Positions 42,390 through 51,983 are shown, numbered from the stretch's first letter. The stretch: 64,000 nucleotides of DNA from Luteimonas fraxinea (GCF_021233355.1 NZ_CP089507.1:1674001-1738000); one strand, 5' to 3'. Notes: generated from the letters alone by a model not told the origin. Translations and numbers: made by a program.

Positions 42390-43707
42390 CGTCTCGCATC
42401 CGGGACAGATGATTGTGGACCGTGCGAACACTCACGCCCAGCAAGCGTGCGGCTGCGGTCTTGTCGTTGTCGCAATGCGCGAGTGCCTTCAGCAGCATGC
42501 GTCGCTCCATCTCGGCCCATGGCGTACCCAGAGAGAACGCCACCGTATTGCGGGTCTCGACCGGCGGCGGCAATCGCCGCACCTCCGTCACCACCAGAAT
42601 CTCTTCGCCGGACGCCAGCAGGTACGCGCGATGGACGGCGTTGCGCAGCTCCCTGAAGTTGCCCGGCCAGGGATGGGCGAGCAGATTGCGGATGCTTTGA
42701 GATGACAGGCGTTTGTCGAGGTCGTAGCGCAGGTTGAACGCTTGGGTCATGCGCCGCGCGAGCAGCACGATGTCGTCGCCCCGCTGGCGCAGGGGCGGCA
42801 GCGGAATGTGCACCTCGGCGATGCGGTAGTAGAGATCGTCCCGGAGTCGTCCATCCGCCAGTGCGGTCTGAAGATCGAGACGTGTCGACGCGATGATGCG
42901 GGGCGCAGACCCTGGACGAGGCTGTCCGACATGCGCTTCGTCGTTCTCCAGCAGGCGCAGGAGGTAGCCCTGCAGCTCGAACGACATCTCGGAGATATCC
43001 GCCAGAAACAAGGTGCCGCCCGCAGCGCGGTCGATTGCGCCCGGAGCGTCCGTACGCGTTTGGTTTCCCGCGTGCGGAACGCCGCCGATGAGACTGTCCG
43101 CCAGCATCTGCGCCGGCATCGAACCACAGTCCAGCGTGACGAACGCGCCGCTGCAACCGCTCATCGTGTGGATGGCGCGCGCAAACAGTGCCTTGCCTGT
43201 TCCCGACTCGCCGGTCAGCAGAATCGAGGCGTCGGTCGCTGCCAGCGTCCGGGCCAGACGCGTCGACTCCCGCATCACAGCGCTCGTCGCGATTACACCG
43301 GGGATCGGCTCGTCACTCGGTATGACGACATGCTTCGCAATGTTGCGGGATTCGCGCAGAAGCGAAATGAAAACCGCAGGGTCGAAGGGCTTCACCAGGT
43401 AATCGCTGACCAGGCCACCGACCGCACGCGTTGCGGTTTCAAAACTCGGGTTTCCGGTCAGGATCGCGACGCGACGGTGCAGCGCCGGATCGATCCATGG
43501 AAGCAGTTCCAGGCCGGAGCCGTCCGGCAACTTCAGATCGAGGAGCAGCAGATCGGATCCTGAATCCAGTTCGATGCGTCCCTCGGCGACCGATCTCGCC
43601 AGTCGCGGGGAATAGCCTTCCGCGCGTGCGAGCTCAGCGGCGGAAGCGGCGAAGCTCGTGTCGTCGTCGACGATCAGAATCTCGGAAATCGGACTGCTGT
43701 CTGCCAT
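42376..43707 (-). CDS. NtrC-like response regulator with degenerate AAA+ motifs
   Basis: 443 residues: receiver (about 8-118, phosphorylatable Asp57 in LLLDLKLPD), AAA+ domain (about 135-370) and Fis-type HTH (DNDKTAAARLLGVSVRTVHNHL). Walker A GESGTGK (166-172) is intact. The sigma-54 contact loop GAFTGA is replaced by HAGNQT (about 212-217), and Walker B reads TLFLADI instead of TLFLDEI. It therefore probably cannot activate sigma-54 promoters and may act as a conventional DNA-binding activator or repressor, as TyrR-like relatives do. Confidence 0.88.
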   Translation of the reverse strand: MADSSPISEILIVDDDTSFAASAAELARAEGYSPRLARSVAEGRIELDSGSDLLLLDLKLPDGSGLELLPWIDPALHRRVAILTGNPSFETATRAVGGLVSDYLVKPFDPAVFISLLRESRNIAKHVVIPSDEPIPGVIATSAVMRESTRLARTLAATDASILLTGESGTGKALFARAIHTMSGCSGAFVTLDCGSMPAQMLADSLIGGVPHAGNQTRTDAPGAIDRAAGGTLFLADISEMSFELQGYLLRLLENDEAHVGQPRPGSAPRIIASTRLDLQTALADGRLRDDLYYRIAEVHIPLPPLRQRGDDIVLLARRMTQAFNLRYDLDKRLSSQSIRNLLAHPWPGNFRELRNAVHRAYLLASGEEILVVTEVRRLPPPVETRNTVAFSLGTPWAEMERRMLLKALAHCDNDKTAAARLLGVSVRTVHNHLSRMRDDVGD

Positions 43708-44042
43708 CGTTCCGCCTCATCTTCCGCGCGAGATTAGCATGCGGTCGCAAGCGCCCTGCAGGATCCGCGCGAGGCTGTCGAACGCATGGATTCGTGGCGT
43801 GAGCCGGATGATCCGTCATGCGTTTTCCCGAGAATGTGCGCGGTTCGCAGGCCCGGGCGTGTGCGATGTCGGGATGAGCCTTGGAGCGCTACATCGATCG
43901 GAGGGCTCGGATATCCTCTCGAGCGCCGCACTCTGTCTATCGAATATTCGCTGCTGTTGACACGTCATGACTGGAAAAAAATTCGCTATGACATCGACCG
44001 CATTCCCGCTTGAGCTACGCCGACGACTGCGACGGCACAGGC
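43708..44042. other. 335-bp intergenic region, no gene seen
   Basis: Lies between the regulator start and a small plus-strand frame. It contains a TTGACA hexamer near 43957 with an A-run after it, a possible promoter for the downstream frame, but no convincing -10 at 17 bp. No repeat is evident. Confidence 0.4.
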
Positions 44043-44306
44043 GTGAGTGAGGCGGCCGGATCGACGCAGCAGCGAAGCACGTCTGGCCAAGGACGCAAGA
44101 GCGTCGGCATGCTGGTGCGGGAACTGAAGACGGCAATCCGACAGCGCACTGGAGCCGGCGTCCGCCATCTCAGCTGGAGTCTGCATGTCGCAGACCTGAC
44201 CGATGCCGATCTGCAAGCCGTGCTCGGATCGATGGCACGCGCCGGCGTCCATGGGACCGTGGAGCGTGATTACGCGACAGTCGCGCATTTCAATCTGCGC
44301 TGGTAG
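44043..44306 (+). CDS. Hypothetical protein
   Basis: 87 residues from GTG at 44043 (TTG at 44010 possible). The second half (LSWSLHVADLTDADLQAVLGSMARAGVHG) has an amphipathic helix pattern and the codon bias of real genes. The C-terminus ends VAHFNLRW. No recognised domain. An opposite-strand frame covers the same DNA but reads less like protein. Confidence 0.45.
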   Translation: MSEAAGSTQQRSTSGQGRKSVGMLVRELKTAIRQRTGAGVRHLSWSLHVADLTDADLQAVLGSMARAGVHGTVERDYATVAHFNLRW

Positions 44307-44453
44307 CAGGGGCGCGCAGGCTTGCAATGCTTGACGCATATCCGGATGCCCACGCTCGCCTGGATACGCATTCGAGCGGATCACCCAGCGCAGGCTTGAA
44401 CATTGGACCCGATGTGCGTCGGATGTACGCACGTGCAGAACGCGCAGCGCCGC

Positions 44454-44636
44454 TCAGGCGCCGGTGTCTGCATCCGGATGCCGCGCCCGCCACGCCTTGA
44501 GCTGCTCGCGGTAGTACTGCAGCTCTTCGGAATAGGTGTCGTGCACGCAGACCGCGCAGCCGCTGTCGCAGCAGTCGCTGGGCAGCGGCGGTTCGGGCGG
44601 CTGCGGGCGCGGGTCGGGATGCGTCGGATTCGACAC
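44454..44636 (-). CDS. Oxidoreductase-like domain small protein (CCxSGCxxC)
   Basis: 60 residues from GTG at 44636, two bases after the phosphatase stop. A Pro-rich N-terminus leads to DCCDSGCAVCVHDTYSEELQYY, the short Cys-rich signature of the 'oxidoreductase-like' N-terminal domain (PF09791 type), here as the whole protein. The four cysteines suggest metal or redox function. Its tight spacing with the phosphatase gene suggests co-expression. Confidence 0.72.
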   Translation of the reverse strand: MSNPTHPDPRPQPPEPPLPSDCCDSGCAVCVHDTYSEELQYYREQLKAWRARHPDADTGA

Positions 44637-44638
44637 GG

Positions 44639-45502
44639 TCAGTCGCGCGCGTCCGCGGCCGGGATCGGCGACTGCCGAAGGCCAGTGGTTTCGGTATCGC
44701 AATGCGCGGGCGTCGCGCCTGCCGCGCGTTGCGCGGCGATCTCGGCGCGTGCGGCGTCGAGGTCGGCGCGGAATTCGGGCGCTGCCTGCAGGCGCGCGAA
44801 GGTGGCCGCGCCGACGCGTTCGCCTTCGACGATGTCGCTGTGCCAGTGCACGTTGCAGACCAGCCGGCTTTCGCCGAACGCGCGACCACGTTGCAGCAGT
44901 GCGTCGCTGCGTTCGGGTGCGAGTTCGACCAGCGCCAGCGTCCATGCCCAGCCGATTGCGGTGTGGCCCGACGGATACGAGGCACTGGTCGTCAGCCGCG
45001 CCACGTCTTCCGGCGTGCACACCGGCGCGGCGTTGCGCACGAAGGGACGGCCGCGCTGCCAGTGATCCTTCGCCGCGCGGCCCGCATTCGACGCATCGGC
45101 GAGGCTGCGCCGCAGCAGGCGCACGAGATGCGGGGTGCGGTCGGCGCTGATCTCGACGCCGAGCGCGCAGGCGAACAGCGGCTCGGCGGCCGGGAACGTC
45201 AGATCGGCATCGACCGTGGCCTGACGCCAGCGCGCGGTGTCGTGCAGCGCGAGACTGCGCGCGGCGATCGCATCGTCATGTGCCTGCGCAGCCGAACCCG
45301 GCGCGGGTGGCGCCGGCAGCAGCGCGCGGCTGTCGAACGCAGGCGCGTCGAGATAGCCGATCGTGACCCCGGGCCGGCTTTCCGGTACGACCACGGCCGT
45401 GCCGGGCGACGCCTCGCGCGCGGGCAGCGCACAGGCGACCAGCATCGAGAGCAGCGCGCCGCACACGGCGACGCGCACACCGTCCCGCACACGCAGGCGC
45501 AT
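44639..45502 (-). CDS. Class A acid phosphatase, PAP2 family
   Basis: 287 residues from ATG at 45502, one base after the transaldolase stop. The N-terminus is a probable lipoprotein or secretion signal (VCGALLSMLVACALP). The PAP2/class A triad motifs are present: KDHWQRGRP, SYPSGHT and GESRLVCNVHWHSD. Such periplasmic phosphatases hydrolyse phosphomonoesters non-specifically. It is read together with transaldolase and the small CxxC gene. Confidence 0.92.
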   Translation of the reverse strand: MRLRVRDGVRVAVCGALLSMLVACALPAREASPGTAVVVPESRPGVTIGYLDAPAFDSRALLPAPPAPGSAAQAHDDAIAARSLALHDTARWRQATVDADLTFPAAEPLFACALGVEISADRTPHLVRLLRRSLADASNAGRAAKDHWQRGRPFVRNAAPVCTPEDVARLTTSASYPSGHTAIGWAWTLALVELAPERSDALLQRGRAFGESRLVCNVHWHSDIVEGERVGAATFARLQAAPEFRADLDAARAEIAAQRAAGATPAHCDTETTGLRQSPIPAADARD

Positions 45503-45503
45503 G

Positions 45504-46484
45504 TCAGCGGGCCTGCAGGCGCTGGGCGATGGTCGCCCGCAGTGCGTCCAGATCCTTGGCGAACGCGGCGATGCCGTCGCGCAGCTTCTCGGCTGCCATC
45601 GGATCGGCGGCGAGGTCGGCCGCATAGCGCGCGGCATCGACCGGCGGCGCGATCTCGCCGTCACCCTCGTCCGCATCGAGCTTGCGCGGCAGATCGCCAT
45701 GCTCGGCGTCCAGCTTTTCCAGCAGATCCGGCGCGATCGTCAGACGGTCGCAACCGGCCAGCGCTTCGATCTGCGCGGTCGAACGGAACGACGCGCCCAT
45801 GACCACGGTCGGCGAACCGCGACGCTTGAACTCGGTGTAGACCTCGCGCACGAAGCGCACGCCCGGATCGTCGTCGATCGTCGCCGGCGTGTCGCCGCGC
45901 GCGACGTGCCAGTCGAGGATGCGGCCGACGAACGGCGAGATCAGGAACACGCCCGCTTCCGCGCAGGCGATCGCCTGGGTGCGGTTGAAGATCAGCGTCA
46001 GGTTGCAGTCGATGTCCTCGCGCTGCAGCTCGCGCGCCGCGCGAATGCCTTCCCAGGTCGCGGCGATCTTGATCAGCACGCGCTCGCGCGACACGCCGGC
46101 GTCCTGGTACATCTCGATGAACTGGCGCGCCTTGGCGATCGTGGCCTCGGTGTCGAACGACAGGTCGGCATCGACTTCGGTCGACACGCGGCCCGGCACC
46201 AGGCTGGACAGCGTGCGGCCGACGCCGATCGTCAAACGGTCGACCACCTTGCGCGCGATGGTGTCGATGTCGCCGTCCAGATCCTCGGCGCGTTCGAGCT
46301 CGCGCTCGACGAGATCGGCGTAGATCGGCAGGTCCAGCGCCTTGCGCACCAGCGTCGGGTTGGTGGTGCAGTCGACCGGCTTCAGGCGGGCGATGGCGTC
46401 GGCATCGCCGGTGTCGGCGACGACCACGGAGAGCTCGCGCAGCTGTTCGAGTTTGGACGCGGATGTTGCAGCGGACATGGACAC
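45504..46484 (-). CDS. tal: Transaldolase
   Basis: 326 residues, the TalB subfamily length. The Schiff-base lysine is about Lys139 in [12 protein letters not shown]. Other signature segments are DCTTNPTLV near residue 40 and [11 protein letters not shown]. It interconverts sedoheptulose-7-P plus glyceraldehyde-3-P with erythrose-4-P plus fructose-6-P in the pentose phosphate pathway. A second ATG two codons later is equally possible. It heads the tal-phosphatase-CxxC unit. Confidence 0.96.
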   Translation of the reverse strand: MSMSAATSASKLEQLRELSVVVADTGDADAIARLKPVDCTTNPTLVRKALDLPIYADLVERELERAEDLDGDIDTIARKVVDRLTIGVGRTLSSLVPGRVSTEVDADLSFDTEATIAKARQFIEMYQDAGVSRERVLIKIAATWEGIRAARELQREDIDCNLTLIFNRTQAIACAEAGVFLISPFVGRILDWHVARGDTPATIDDDPGVRFVREVYTEFKRRGSPTVVMGASFRSTAQIEALAGCDRLTIAPDLLEKLDAEHGDLPRKLDADEGDGEIAPPVDAARYAADLAADPMAAEKLRDGIAAFAKDLDALRATIAQRLQAR

Positions 46485-46511
46485 CTCAGGGTTCGGGACG
46501 CGCGCCGCGTA

Positions 46512-47702
46512 TCAGGCGGGCCCGTCATTGTCGCGCCCGGCGTCGTCGAGGGCCACCCTGACGGCATCCGAGTGCTCACCGAGTCCCGGGGCCGCGAACG
46601 GCGCCGGCCCCGGTGTACGGCCGAAGCGGATCGGCCGAGAGACGCCGCGATAGCTGCCCAAGCGCGGGTGGTCGATGCTCGCGACGATCTCCTCGGCCAG
46701 CACCTGCGGGTGTTCGAACATGTCCTCGACCGCGCGCGCGGCCGCGCAGGGCACCGCGTCGCCGAAATGCGCTTCCCACTCCAGCGCGTCGCGCGTGGCC
46801 AGCGCCGCATGCAGCTGCGGCAGGATCTCGTCGGCATGCACGGCGCGTTTGCGCACGCTGTCGTAGCGCGGATCGGCGGCCAGCGCGTCGAGGCCGGTCA
46901 GCTCGCACAGCGCCTGCCAGAACCGCAGCGTGTTCGCCGACACATACAGCCAACCTTCGCGCGTGGGATGCAGGCCGGTCACGCCGCCCGAGCGCATGTC
47001 CCGGCCGATGTCGAGCGCCTCGCCTTCGGCCCAGACCATGCGCGCGGACTGCATGGTCAGCGCGCTGCGCAGCAGCGACACGCCGACGAACTGGCCTTCG
47101 CCACTGCGCTCGCGCTCGAACAGCGCGGACGACACGCCGGCGGCGAGCAATGCGGCCGCGTAGTAGTCGACCACCGAGCCGTAGATGATCTCGGGCGCAC
47201 CGCCGCGCTTGCCCTGCAGCGCGCACATGCCGGTCATCGTCTGCAGCACCTGGTCGTAGCCGGCCTTGTCCTTCAGCGGACCGGTCTCGCCGTATCCGGT
47301 GACCGCGCAATAGATCAGCCGCGGATTCAGCGCCGACAGCGTGGGAAAATCGATCGCCAGCCGCTCCGGCACACCGGGGCGGAAGTTGTGCACCAGCACG
47401 TCGGCCTCGCGCACAAGGCGATACAGCACCGCGCGGTCGTCGTCGTCCTTCAGGTTCAGGGTGACGCCGCGCTTGCTCCGGTTCACGCCGATGAAGGCAC
47501 GGCTTTCGTCGGCGAGCGTGGAGGGATAGTTGCGCAGGTTGTCGCCGTCCGGCGGCTCGACCTTGATCACGTCGGCGCCCTGGTCGGCGAGCAGCGCGCA
47601 ACCGTAGGGGCCGGCGATGTACGCGCTGAGATCGAGCACGCGCACGCCGCTGAGCGGTCCTGCCGGCCCGCTGCGACCGCTGTCGAAGATGGAACCCGTC
47701 AT
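46512..47702 (-). CDS. CaiB/BaiF-family CoA-transferase
   Basis: 396 residues from ATG at 47702, chosen because AAAGG lies 12 bases before it; ATG 47714 is an alternative. Family III CoA-transferase landmarks: GVRVLDLSAYIAGPYGCALLADQGADVIKVE at the N-terminus, FRPGVPERL, and the active-site Asp (about 179) in YGSVVDYYAA. It moves CoA between carboxylic acids by a covalent Asp mechanism. The CoA-ester lyase about 12.6 kb upstream in the same orientation could belong to the same acid catabolism. Substrate unknown. Confidence 0.92.
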   Translation of the reverse strand: MTGSIFDSGRSGPAGPLSGVRVLDLSAYIAGPYGCALLADQGADVIKVEPPDGDNLRNYPSTLADESRAFIGVNRSKRGVTLNLKDDDDRAVLYRLVREADVLVHNFRPGVPERLAIDFPTLSALNPRLIYCAVTGYGETGPLKDKAGYDQVLQTMTGMCALQGKRGGAPEIIYGSVVDYYAAALLAAGVSSALFERERSGEGQFVGVSLLRSALTMQSARMVWAEGEALDIGRDMRSGGVTGLHPTREGWLYVSANTLRFWQALCELTGLDALAADPRYDSVRKRAVHADEILPQLHAALATRDALEWEAHFGDAVPCAAARAVEDMFEHPQVLAEEIVASIDHPRLGSYRGVSRPIRFGRTPGPAPFAAPGLGEHSDAVRVALDDAGRDNDGPA

Positions 47703-47828
47703 GTCGTCCGACATCCTTTCGTGGCTGCGGCGGTGCCCGCGCGCAGTCTGCGCAAGCACGGCATCGCAACCCATCCGTCCTGTCTATGTTCTCGCGCCAC
47801 AGAAACTTGCTTGCGCACGGGCATCATC

Positions 47829-49739
47829 TCAAAGCGCTCCGCAATCTCCGCTGTCCGCGCCGTCGCCGGTCGGCGCCAGGCCCAGCCAGGTCAGCCGCCA
47901 GATACGGTCGGCACGCGCGCCGAGGCCGTAATACGGGGCGAAATCGATCGGTGCGCGGTCATCGAGATGCAGGCGCAAGCCGACGACAGGATCGTCGCCC
48001 TGCGGCGCGAGGGCCTCCAGGCGGATCTGCGCATCGTCGTCGGGCAGACGCACGATTTCCGATGTCTTGTAGCCGTCGATCAGACCGGTCGCATACGCCA
48101 GCGGGCCGCGTCCGAATGCGATCCAGGCGTAGTGCAGCACCTGCTGGCGCACCGGACTGCCATCGGGCGCGCGCGAGATCTGCACGTTGCGATAGCTGCG
48201 GCGATGCACGCGCGGCGGCATCTGCAGATCGAGCGTCACCACGTCGCCATTGCGCCAAGTGCGCGCGAGGCTGGCGTAGTCACCCGCCACGAGCGCCGCG
48301 TCGGAGGGCGCGCCATTGATCGACAGCGTCGCGTCCTGCGCCCATGCCGGAATCCGGATGTGCAGCACGAAGTCCGCCGCGCGCTCCACGTCCAGCGCGA
48401 AGCGCACGGCGCCATCGAACGGGTAGCGCGTGTCCTGCACGACGCGCACGCGACCGGCGTCGATGCGATCGAACGTCGCCTCGCCCGGCCCGAGCAGGTT
48501 CACCACCGGCCCGTCGTCGCGTTCCGCATAGGCGACGCCCTGCAGTTCCTCGATCGCCATCGCGCCGCTGGACTTGCAGCAGCGCCAGTAGTTGGTGTGG
48601 ATGCGCTGGCCGTTGGCATAGGAGTAGTAGCACCAGTCCTCGCCGTTGGGCGCCTGCGCACCGAGCAGATCGTTGTAGGCGGTGCGTTCGATCTCGTCGG
48701 CGTAGCGCGCGTCGCCGGTGATCGCCAGCAGCTCGCGGTTGAGCTGCAGCCAGGCGAGGATCGAACAGGTTTCCACGTAGGCCTGCGGGTCGAACACGAA
48801 CGCCGGATTGAACACTTCGCGTGAGCGATGGCCGATACCGCCGAACGGCCCGCCGCCGAGACTCAGGTGGTGGTCGACGATCGCCCGCCACTGCGCGTCG
48901 AGCACATCGCGATGACGCGGATCGCCGCTGACGCGCGCAAGTTTCGCCAGGCCGACGAGATTCCAGCACAGCTGATAGGCCTTGCCGGTCGCGATTTCGG
49001 ACGGATCGGCGCCGTCGAGCGCGCGTTCGATCAGCGCCAGACGCGGATTGGCGTCCATCTGTTCGACGATGCGATGCGCGAGCGAGAGCAGATCCGCATC
49101 GCCGGTCAGTGCATGCAGATCCATGACCGGATCGAGCAGCACGGTCGCCGACATGCCGTGGTGGTTGCCGACGCTGGTGATGTCGATGCCGTCGACGCAG
49201 AACGTGCGCCAGCACAGCGCACCGATCCGTTGCGCGGCATCGAGCGCGCCCGCATCCGGAAATGCGCGGTGCACATCGAGCAGGCCGAGCAGCAGATAGC
49301 TGTGCGTCCAGACGTCCCAGGTGCGCAGCGCCGGCTCGCCGTTCCAGCTTTCGGGCTTCGGCGGCTGCGGCACCATGAAGCGTCGATGCGGCGCATACGT
49401 GCCGAGGTAGCCGTCGGCCTCCTGCACGGCATCGAGGTACGACACCACCGCGCGCAGATGCGCTTCCAGCGCCGGGTCGCCGCTGCGCGCCGCCGCCTTC
49501 GCCGCCGCCGACAGCCACTTGCCGGCGTGTTCGCCGTACCAGTCGCCTTCATCGTTGTGCGCGCGATGCGCGGGATCGAAGATCGCGATCGCCGGACTGT
49601 CCGGACCGGTGACGAACGTCGACAGGCGGCCGCGACGGTTGGCGTCGAGCGCGTCGCCGAGCAGGCCGCGCAGGCGCACCTGCGACGGCGCGGGTGCGCG
49701 TTGCACGTCGCGTGCGGCGGTCGGCAACGGACCGCTCAT
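47829..49739 (-). CDS. GH127-family glycoside hydrolase (beta-L-arabinofuranosidase-like)
   Basis: 636 residues; ATG overlaps the stop of the preceding gene (ATGA). An (alpha/alpha)6 barrel plus beta domains. The GH127 zinc site Glu-Cys-Cys-Cys is complete: ETC (Glu323, Cys325) and YWRCC (Cys387, Cys388), the last being the nucleophile in HypBA1-type enzymes. No signal peptide, so intracellular. It should remove beta-L-arabinofuranosyl or related sugars from imported oligosaccharides. Last of a four-gene overlapping unit. Confidence 0.9.
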   Translation of the reverse strand: MSGPLPTAARDVQRAPAPSQVRLRGLLGDALDANRRGRLSTFVTGPDSPAIAIFDPAHRAHNDEGDWYGEHAGKWLSAAAKAAARSGDPALEAHLRAVVSYLDAVQEADGYLGTYAPHRRFMVPQPPKPESWNGEPALRTWDVWTHSYLLLGLLDVHRAFPDAGALDAAQRIGALCWRTFCVDGIDITSVGNHHGMSATVLLDPVMDLHALTGDADLLSLAHRIVEQMDANPRLALIERALDGADPSEIATGKAYQLCWNLVGLAKLARVSGDPRHRDVLDAQWRAIVDHHLSLGGGPFGGIGHRSREVFNPAFVFDPQAYVETCSILAWLQLNRELLAITGDARYADEIERTAYNDLLGAQAPNGEDWCYYSYANGQRIHTNYWRCCKSSGAMAIEELQGVAYAERDDGPVVNLLGPGEATFDRIDAGRVRVVQDTRYPFDGAVRFALDVERAADFVLHIRIPAWAQDATLSINGAPSDAALVAGDYASLARTWRNGDVVTLDLQMPPRVHRRSYRNVQISRAPDGSPVRQQVLHYAWIAFGRGPLAYATGLIDGYKTSEIVRLPDDDAQIRLEALAPQGDDPVVGLRLHLDDRAPIDFAPYYGLGARADRIWRLTWLGLAPTGDGADSGDCGAL

Positions 49740-51958
49740 CGCGCGTGCCCGACTGCGTCCACCACACACCGGAACCCGATCGTCCCGGAACGGTCCTTGC
49801 ACGGCGCCATCAGCAGGTATTTGCCGTGCTGGTCGAGGCGATAGGCCTGCGGGAAATACCAGTGCGAGGTCTGCGGCTGGTAGCTGCTGCCGCCGCGCAG
49901 GATGGCTGCGCGCGTGTGGTCATCGGCGAACTCGTCGGTCCACTGCCAGACGTTGCCGACCAGGTCCTCGACGCCGAACGGCGATGCACCCTGCGGATGC
50001 GCGTCGACGTCGGCCGGTGGCTGCAGGCGGCGTCCGCGGTTGACCCGCGGCGCGAAGCTGTCGTGCCAGTCGTTGCCCCAGGGGTAGCGGCGACCGTCGT
50101 GACCCTGCGCGGCGACCTGCCATTCCCATTCGCGCGGCAGGCGCTTGCCGGCCCACGCGGCGTAGGCACGGGCGTCTTCGAGCGACACCCAGATCACCGG
50201 CTTGCGCTCCCAGCCGGCGCGCGGCGCGCCGTCGACCCAGTGCCGCAGGAAGTTGTGCGCGTCACGCGGCGCGTAGCCGCTCGCATCGAGGAACTGCTTG
50301 AACTGCGCGTTGGTGACCGGATGACGGTCGATGTGGAACGCCGCCAGATCCATGCGCCGCCGGTGATGGCGACGCGGGCTGTCTTCCCACGGGTACTGCA
50401 CGTCGACGCCGGACCAATTGAAGCCCTCGATCTCGATGCCGCCGACCTGGAACAGAAAGCTGCCGGCCGGCACGGTGACCATGCCGTCGGGGGCATCGGC
50501 CTGCGGCGCGGTCGACGCGACATCGACCAGCGTCTGTGGCAGTGCACGCCAGGCAGCCGAATGCGCGCCGAGCGGCTGTTCTGCCTGCGACGCGATCGTC
50601 GCGAGGAAGCCGTCGAGACCTTCGACGTCACTGCCCGCATCTACAGCGAGCACCGCGCCGAACCCGCGCGCTTCCATCGGCAGTTCGAACAACGCCTGCC
50701 CATCGACGATGCGCGGCGCGAGTGCACGACCGTGCCAGACGTCGTAGTAACGCGTGCCGTCGACATGCGGCTGCGCGAGCTGTTCGCCATCGACCGCGTA
50801 TGCATTGCGATTGACCAGCGTCCACAGCGTGCGGCCCGCACCGGGAAACCGGCTGATGAACACCCCGCGCTGCAGGCTGGTCTGGTACGGCGCCCAGTCC
50901 ATCGATACGACGAGATCGGGGAACTGGCGATAGATCGTCGCGATGCGGCGCAGGACTTCGGCATCGCGCGGGGAGAACTGGTTCCAGATGCCCCAGATGT
51001 TTTCCCAGGCGTTGTAGCCGATGCCGTTGAAGAAGCAGTACTGCAGGTCGTGCGTGCGGTCGCGGCCCCAGCGGTTCTCGTAGTTCACCATGTGCCGCGG
51101 TTCGAGCCACTTCCACTTCGACACCGGCGGCACCGGCCCGTCGGGCGCCTTCTTGCCCCAGCTCTGCACGTTCCAGATCAGCTGCTCTTCCGAGCTGATC
51201 GTCGATTCGGGCTGCAGCACCACGGTGCGTCCCAGACGCTGGCAGGCATCGAAGAACGCGCGCGGTACGCCGTTGAAGGTGTCGCCGTTAATGCCGTCCG
51301 CGCCGACCGCGACGACGATCTCCGCGAGGCCTTCCCAATGGCTGACGCCGGGATCGCGCGTGCCGTGGTCCCAGGGCTTGGCCGGCAGGAACACGCGCAC
51401 GCCGCGCGCCTGGAAGGCCTGCACGGCTTCACGCAAACCGTCGAGGCCGCCGGGCATGTCGTGGGCGAGATCGAACTGGTTGCGGTCGTCGACGCCGATG
51501 TTGGGATACACGTACCAGATCAGCACCGAATCGAGGCCGCCGAAGCGTGCGACCAGATCGTCGAGATAGCGGTCGACGGTGTAGGTGCCGGTGTCGGGAT
51601 CGAAGAAGAAGCGGTCCTCGACCATCATCTGCGCGTGCACGAAATTTTGCTGCGCCCACTGCAGGTCGGGATGGCGGTAGTTCGCGTCGTCGTAGCCGAT
51701 GCGCACGAGGTGCTCGCGGCGCCAGTCGCGCAGTTCGGCCAGCCAGTCCTGCGCGCTGCCGTTGGCATCGATCATCCAGTCGCCGATGTCGGCGAACGGC
51801 CAGCCCGGCGCCTTGCCCGGTGTCGGCAGATACCGGCCGGTGGTGACGTGCGAAAACTTGTACTCGGTGCGGCGCGGTGCCGGGCCGTAGTCGGCATCGA
51901 TGGACATGCCGTCGCCGGGCTGGTCCTCGTCGAGCGTGCGGTAGGGGGACGGACTCAT
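49736..51958 (-). CDS. Fusion of hydrolase-like barrel and FGE-sulfatase (SUMF1) fold lacking FGE cysteines
   Basis: 740 residues from ATG at 51958. The N-terminal about 480 residues look like a glycoside hydrolase-type barrel (DSVLIWYVYPNIG, ADGINGDTFNG, YCFFNGIGYNAWENIWGIWN). The C-terminal about 240 residues are a formylglycine-generating-enzyme fold (GMVTVPAGSF, HPVTNAQFKQFL, RLPREWEWQVAAQG, GNVWQWTDEF, GTIGFRCVVD). The paired copper-binding cysteines of true FGE are absent from the GGSSYQPQTSHWYFPQAYR region, so it should not convert sulfatase cysteines. No sulfatase gene is nearby. Probably a carbohydrate-active enzyme with a C-type-lectin-like module. Confidence 0.85.
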   Translation of the reverse strand: MSPSPYRTLDEDQPGDGMSIDADYGPAPRRTEYKFSHVTTGRYLPTPGKAPGWPFADIGDWMIDANGSAQDWLAELRDWRREHLVRIGYDDANYRHPDLQWAQQNFVHAQMMVEDRFFFDPDTGTYTVDRYLDDLVARFGGLDSVLIWYVYPNIGVDDRNQFDLAHDMPGGLDGLREAVQAFQARGVRVFLPAKPWDHGTRDPGVSHWEGLAEIVVAVGADGINGDTFNGVPRAFFDACQRLGRTVVLQPESTISSEEQLIWNVQSWGKKAPDGPVPPVSKWKWLEPRHMVNYENRWGRDRTHDLQYCFFNGIGYNAWENIWGIWNQFSPRDAEVLRRIATIYRQFPDLVVSMDWAPYQTSLQRGVFISRFPGAGRTLWTLVNRNAYAVDGEQLAQPHVDGTRYYDVWHGRALAPRIVDGQALFELPMEARGFGAVLAVDAGSDVEGLDGFLATIASQAEQPLGAHSAAWRALPQTLVDVASTAPQADAPDGMVTVPAGSFLFQVGGIEIEGFNWSGVDVQYPWEDSPRRHHRRRMDLAAFHIDRHPVTNAQFKQFLDASGYAPRDAHNFLRHWVDGAPRAGWERKPVIWVSLEDARAYAAWAGKRLPREWEWQVAAQGHDGRRYPWGNDWHDSFAPRVNRGRRLQPPADVDAHPQGASPFGVEDLVGNVWQWTDEFADDHTRAAILRGGSSYQPQTSHWYFPQAYRLDQHGKYLLMAPCKDRSGTIGFRCVVDAVGHAR

Positions 51959-51983
51959 GGGGAAACTCTCGAAGAAAAACGGA

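Noticed and set aside
44306..44335. Possible sigma-54 promoter (GG...GC near the small hypothetical gene)
   Set aside because: Spacing between the GG and GC elements is 11 rather than 10 and there is no suitable downstream gene on that strand.
43986..44432. 148-residue minus-strand frame opposite the small plus-strand hypothetical
   Set aside because: Lower coding character than the plus-strand frame and rich in isolated Cys/His without motif.
45363..48824. 1153-residue plus-strand frame opposite transaldolase, CoA-transferase and GH127
   Set aside because: It spans three well-supported minus-strand genes and reads as Arg/His/Asp-rich shadow sequence.
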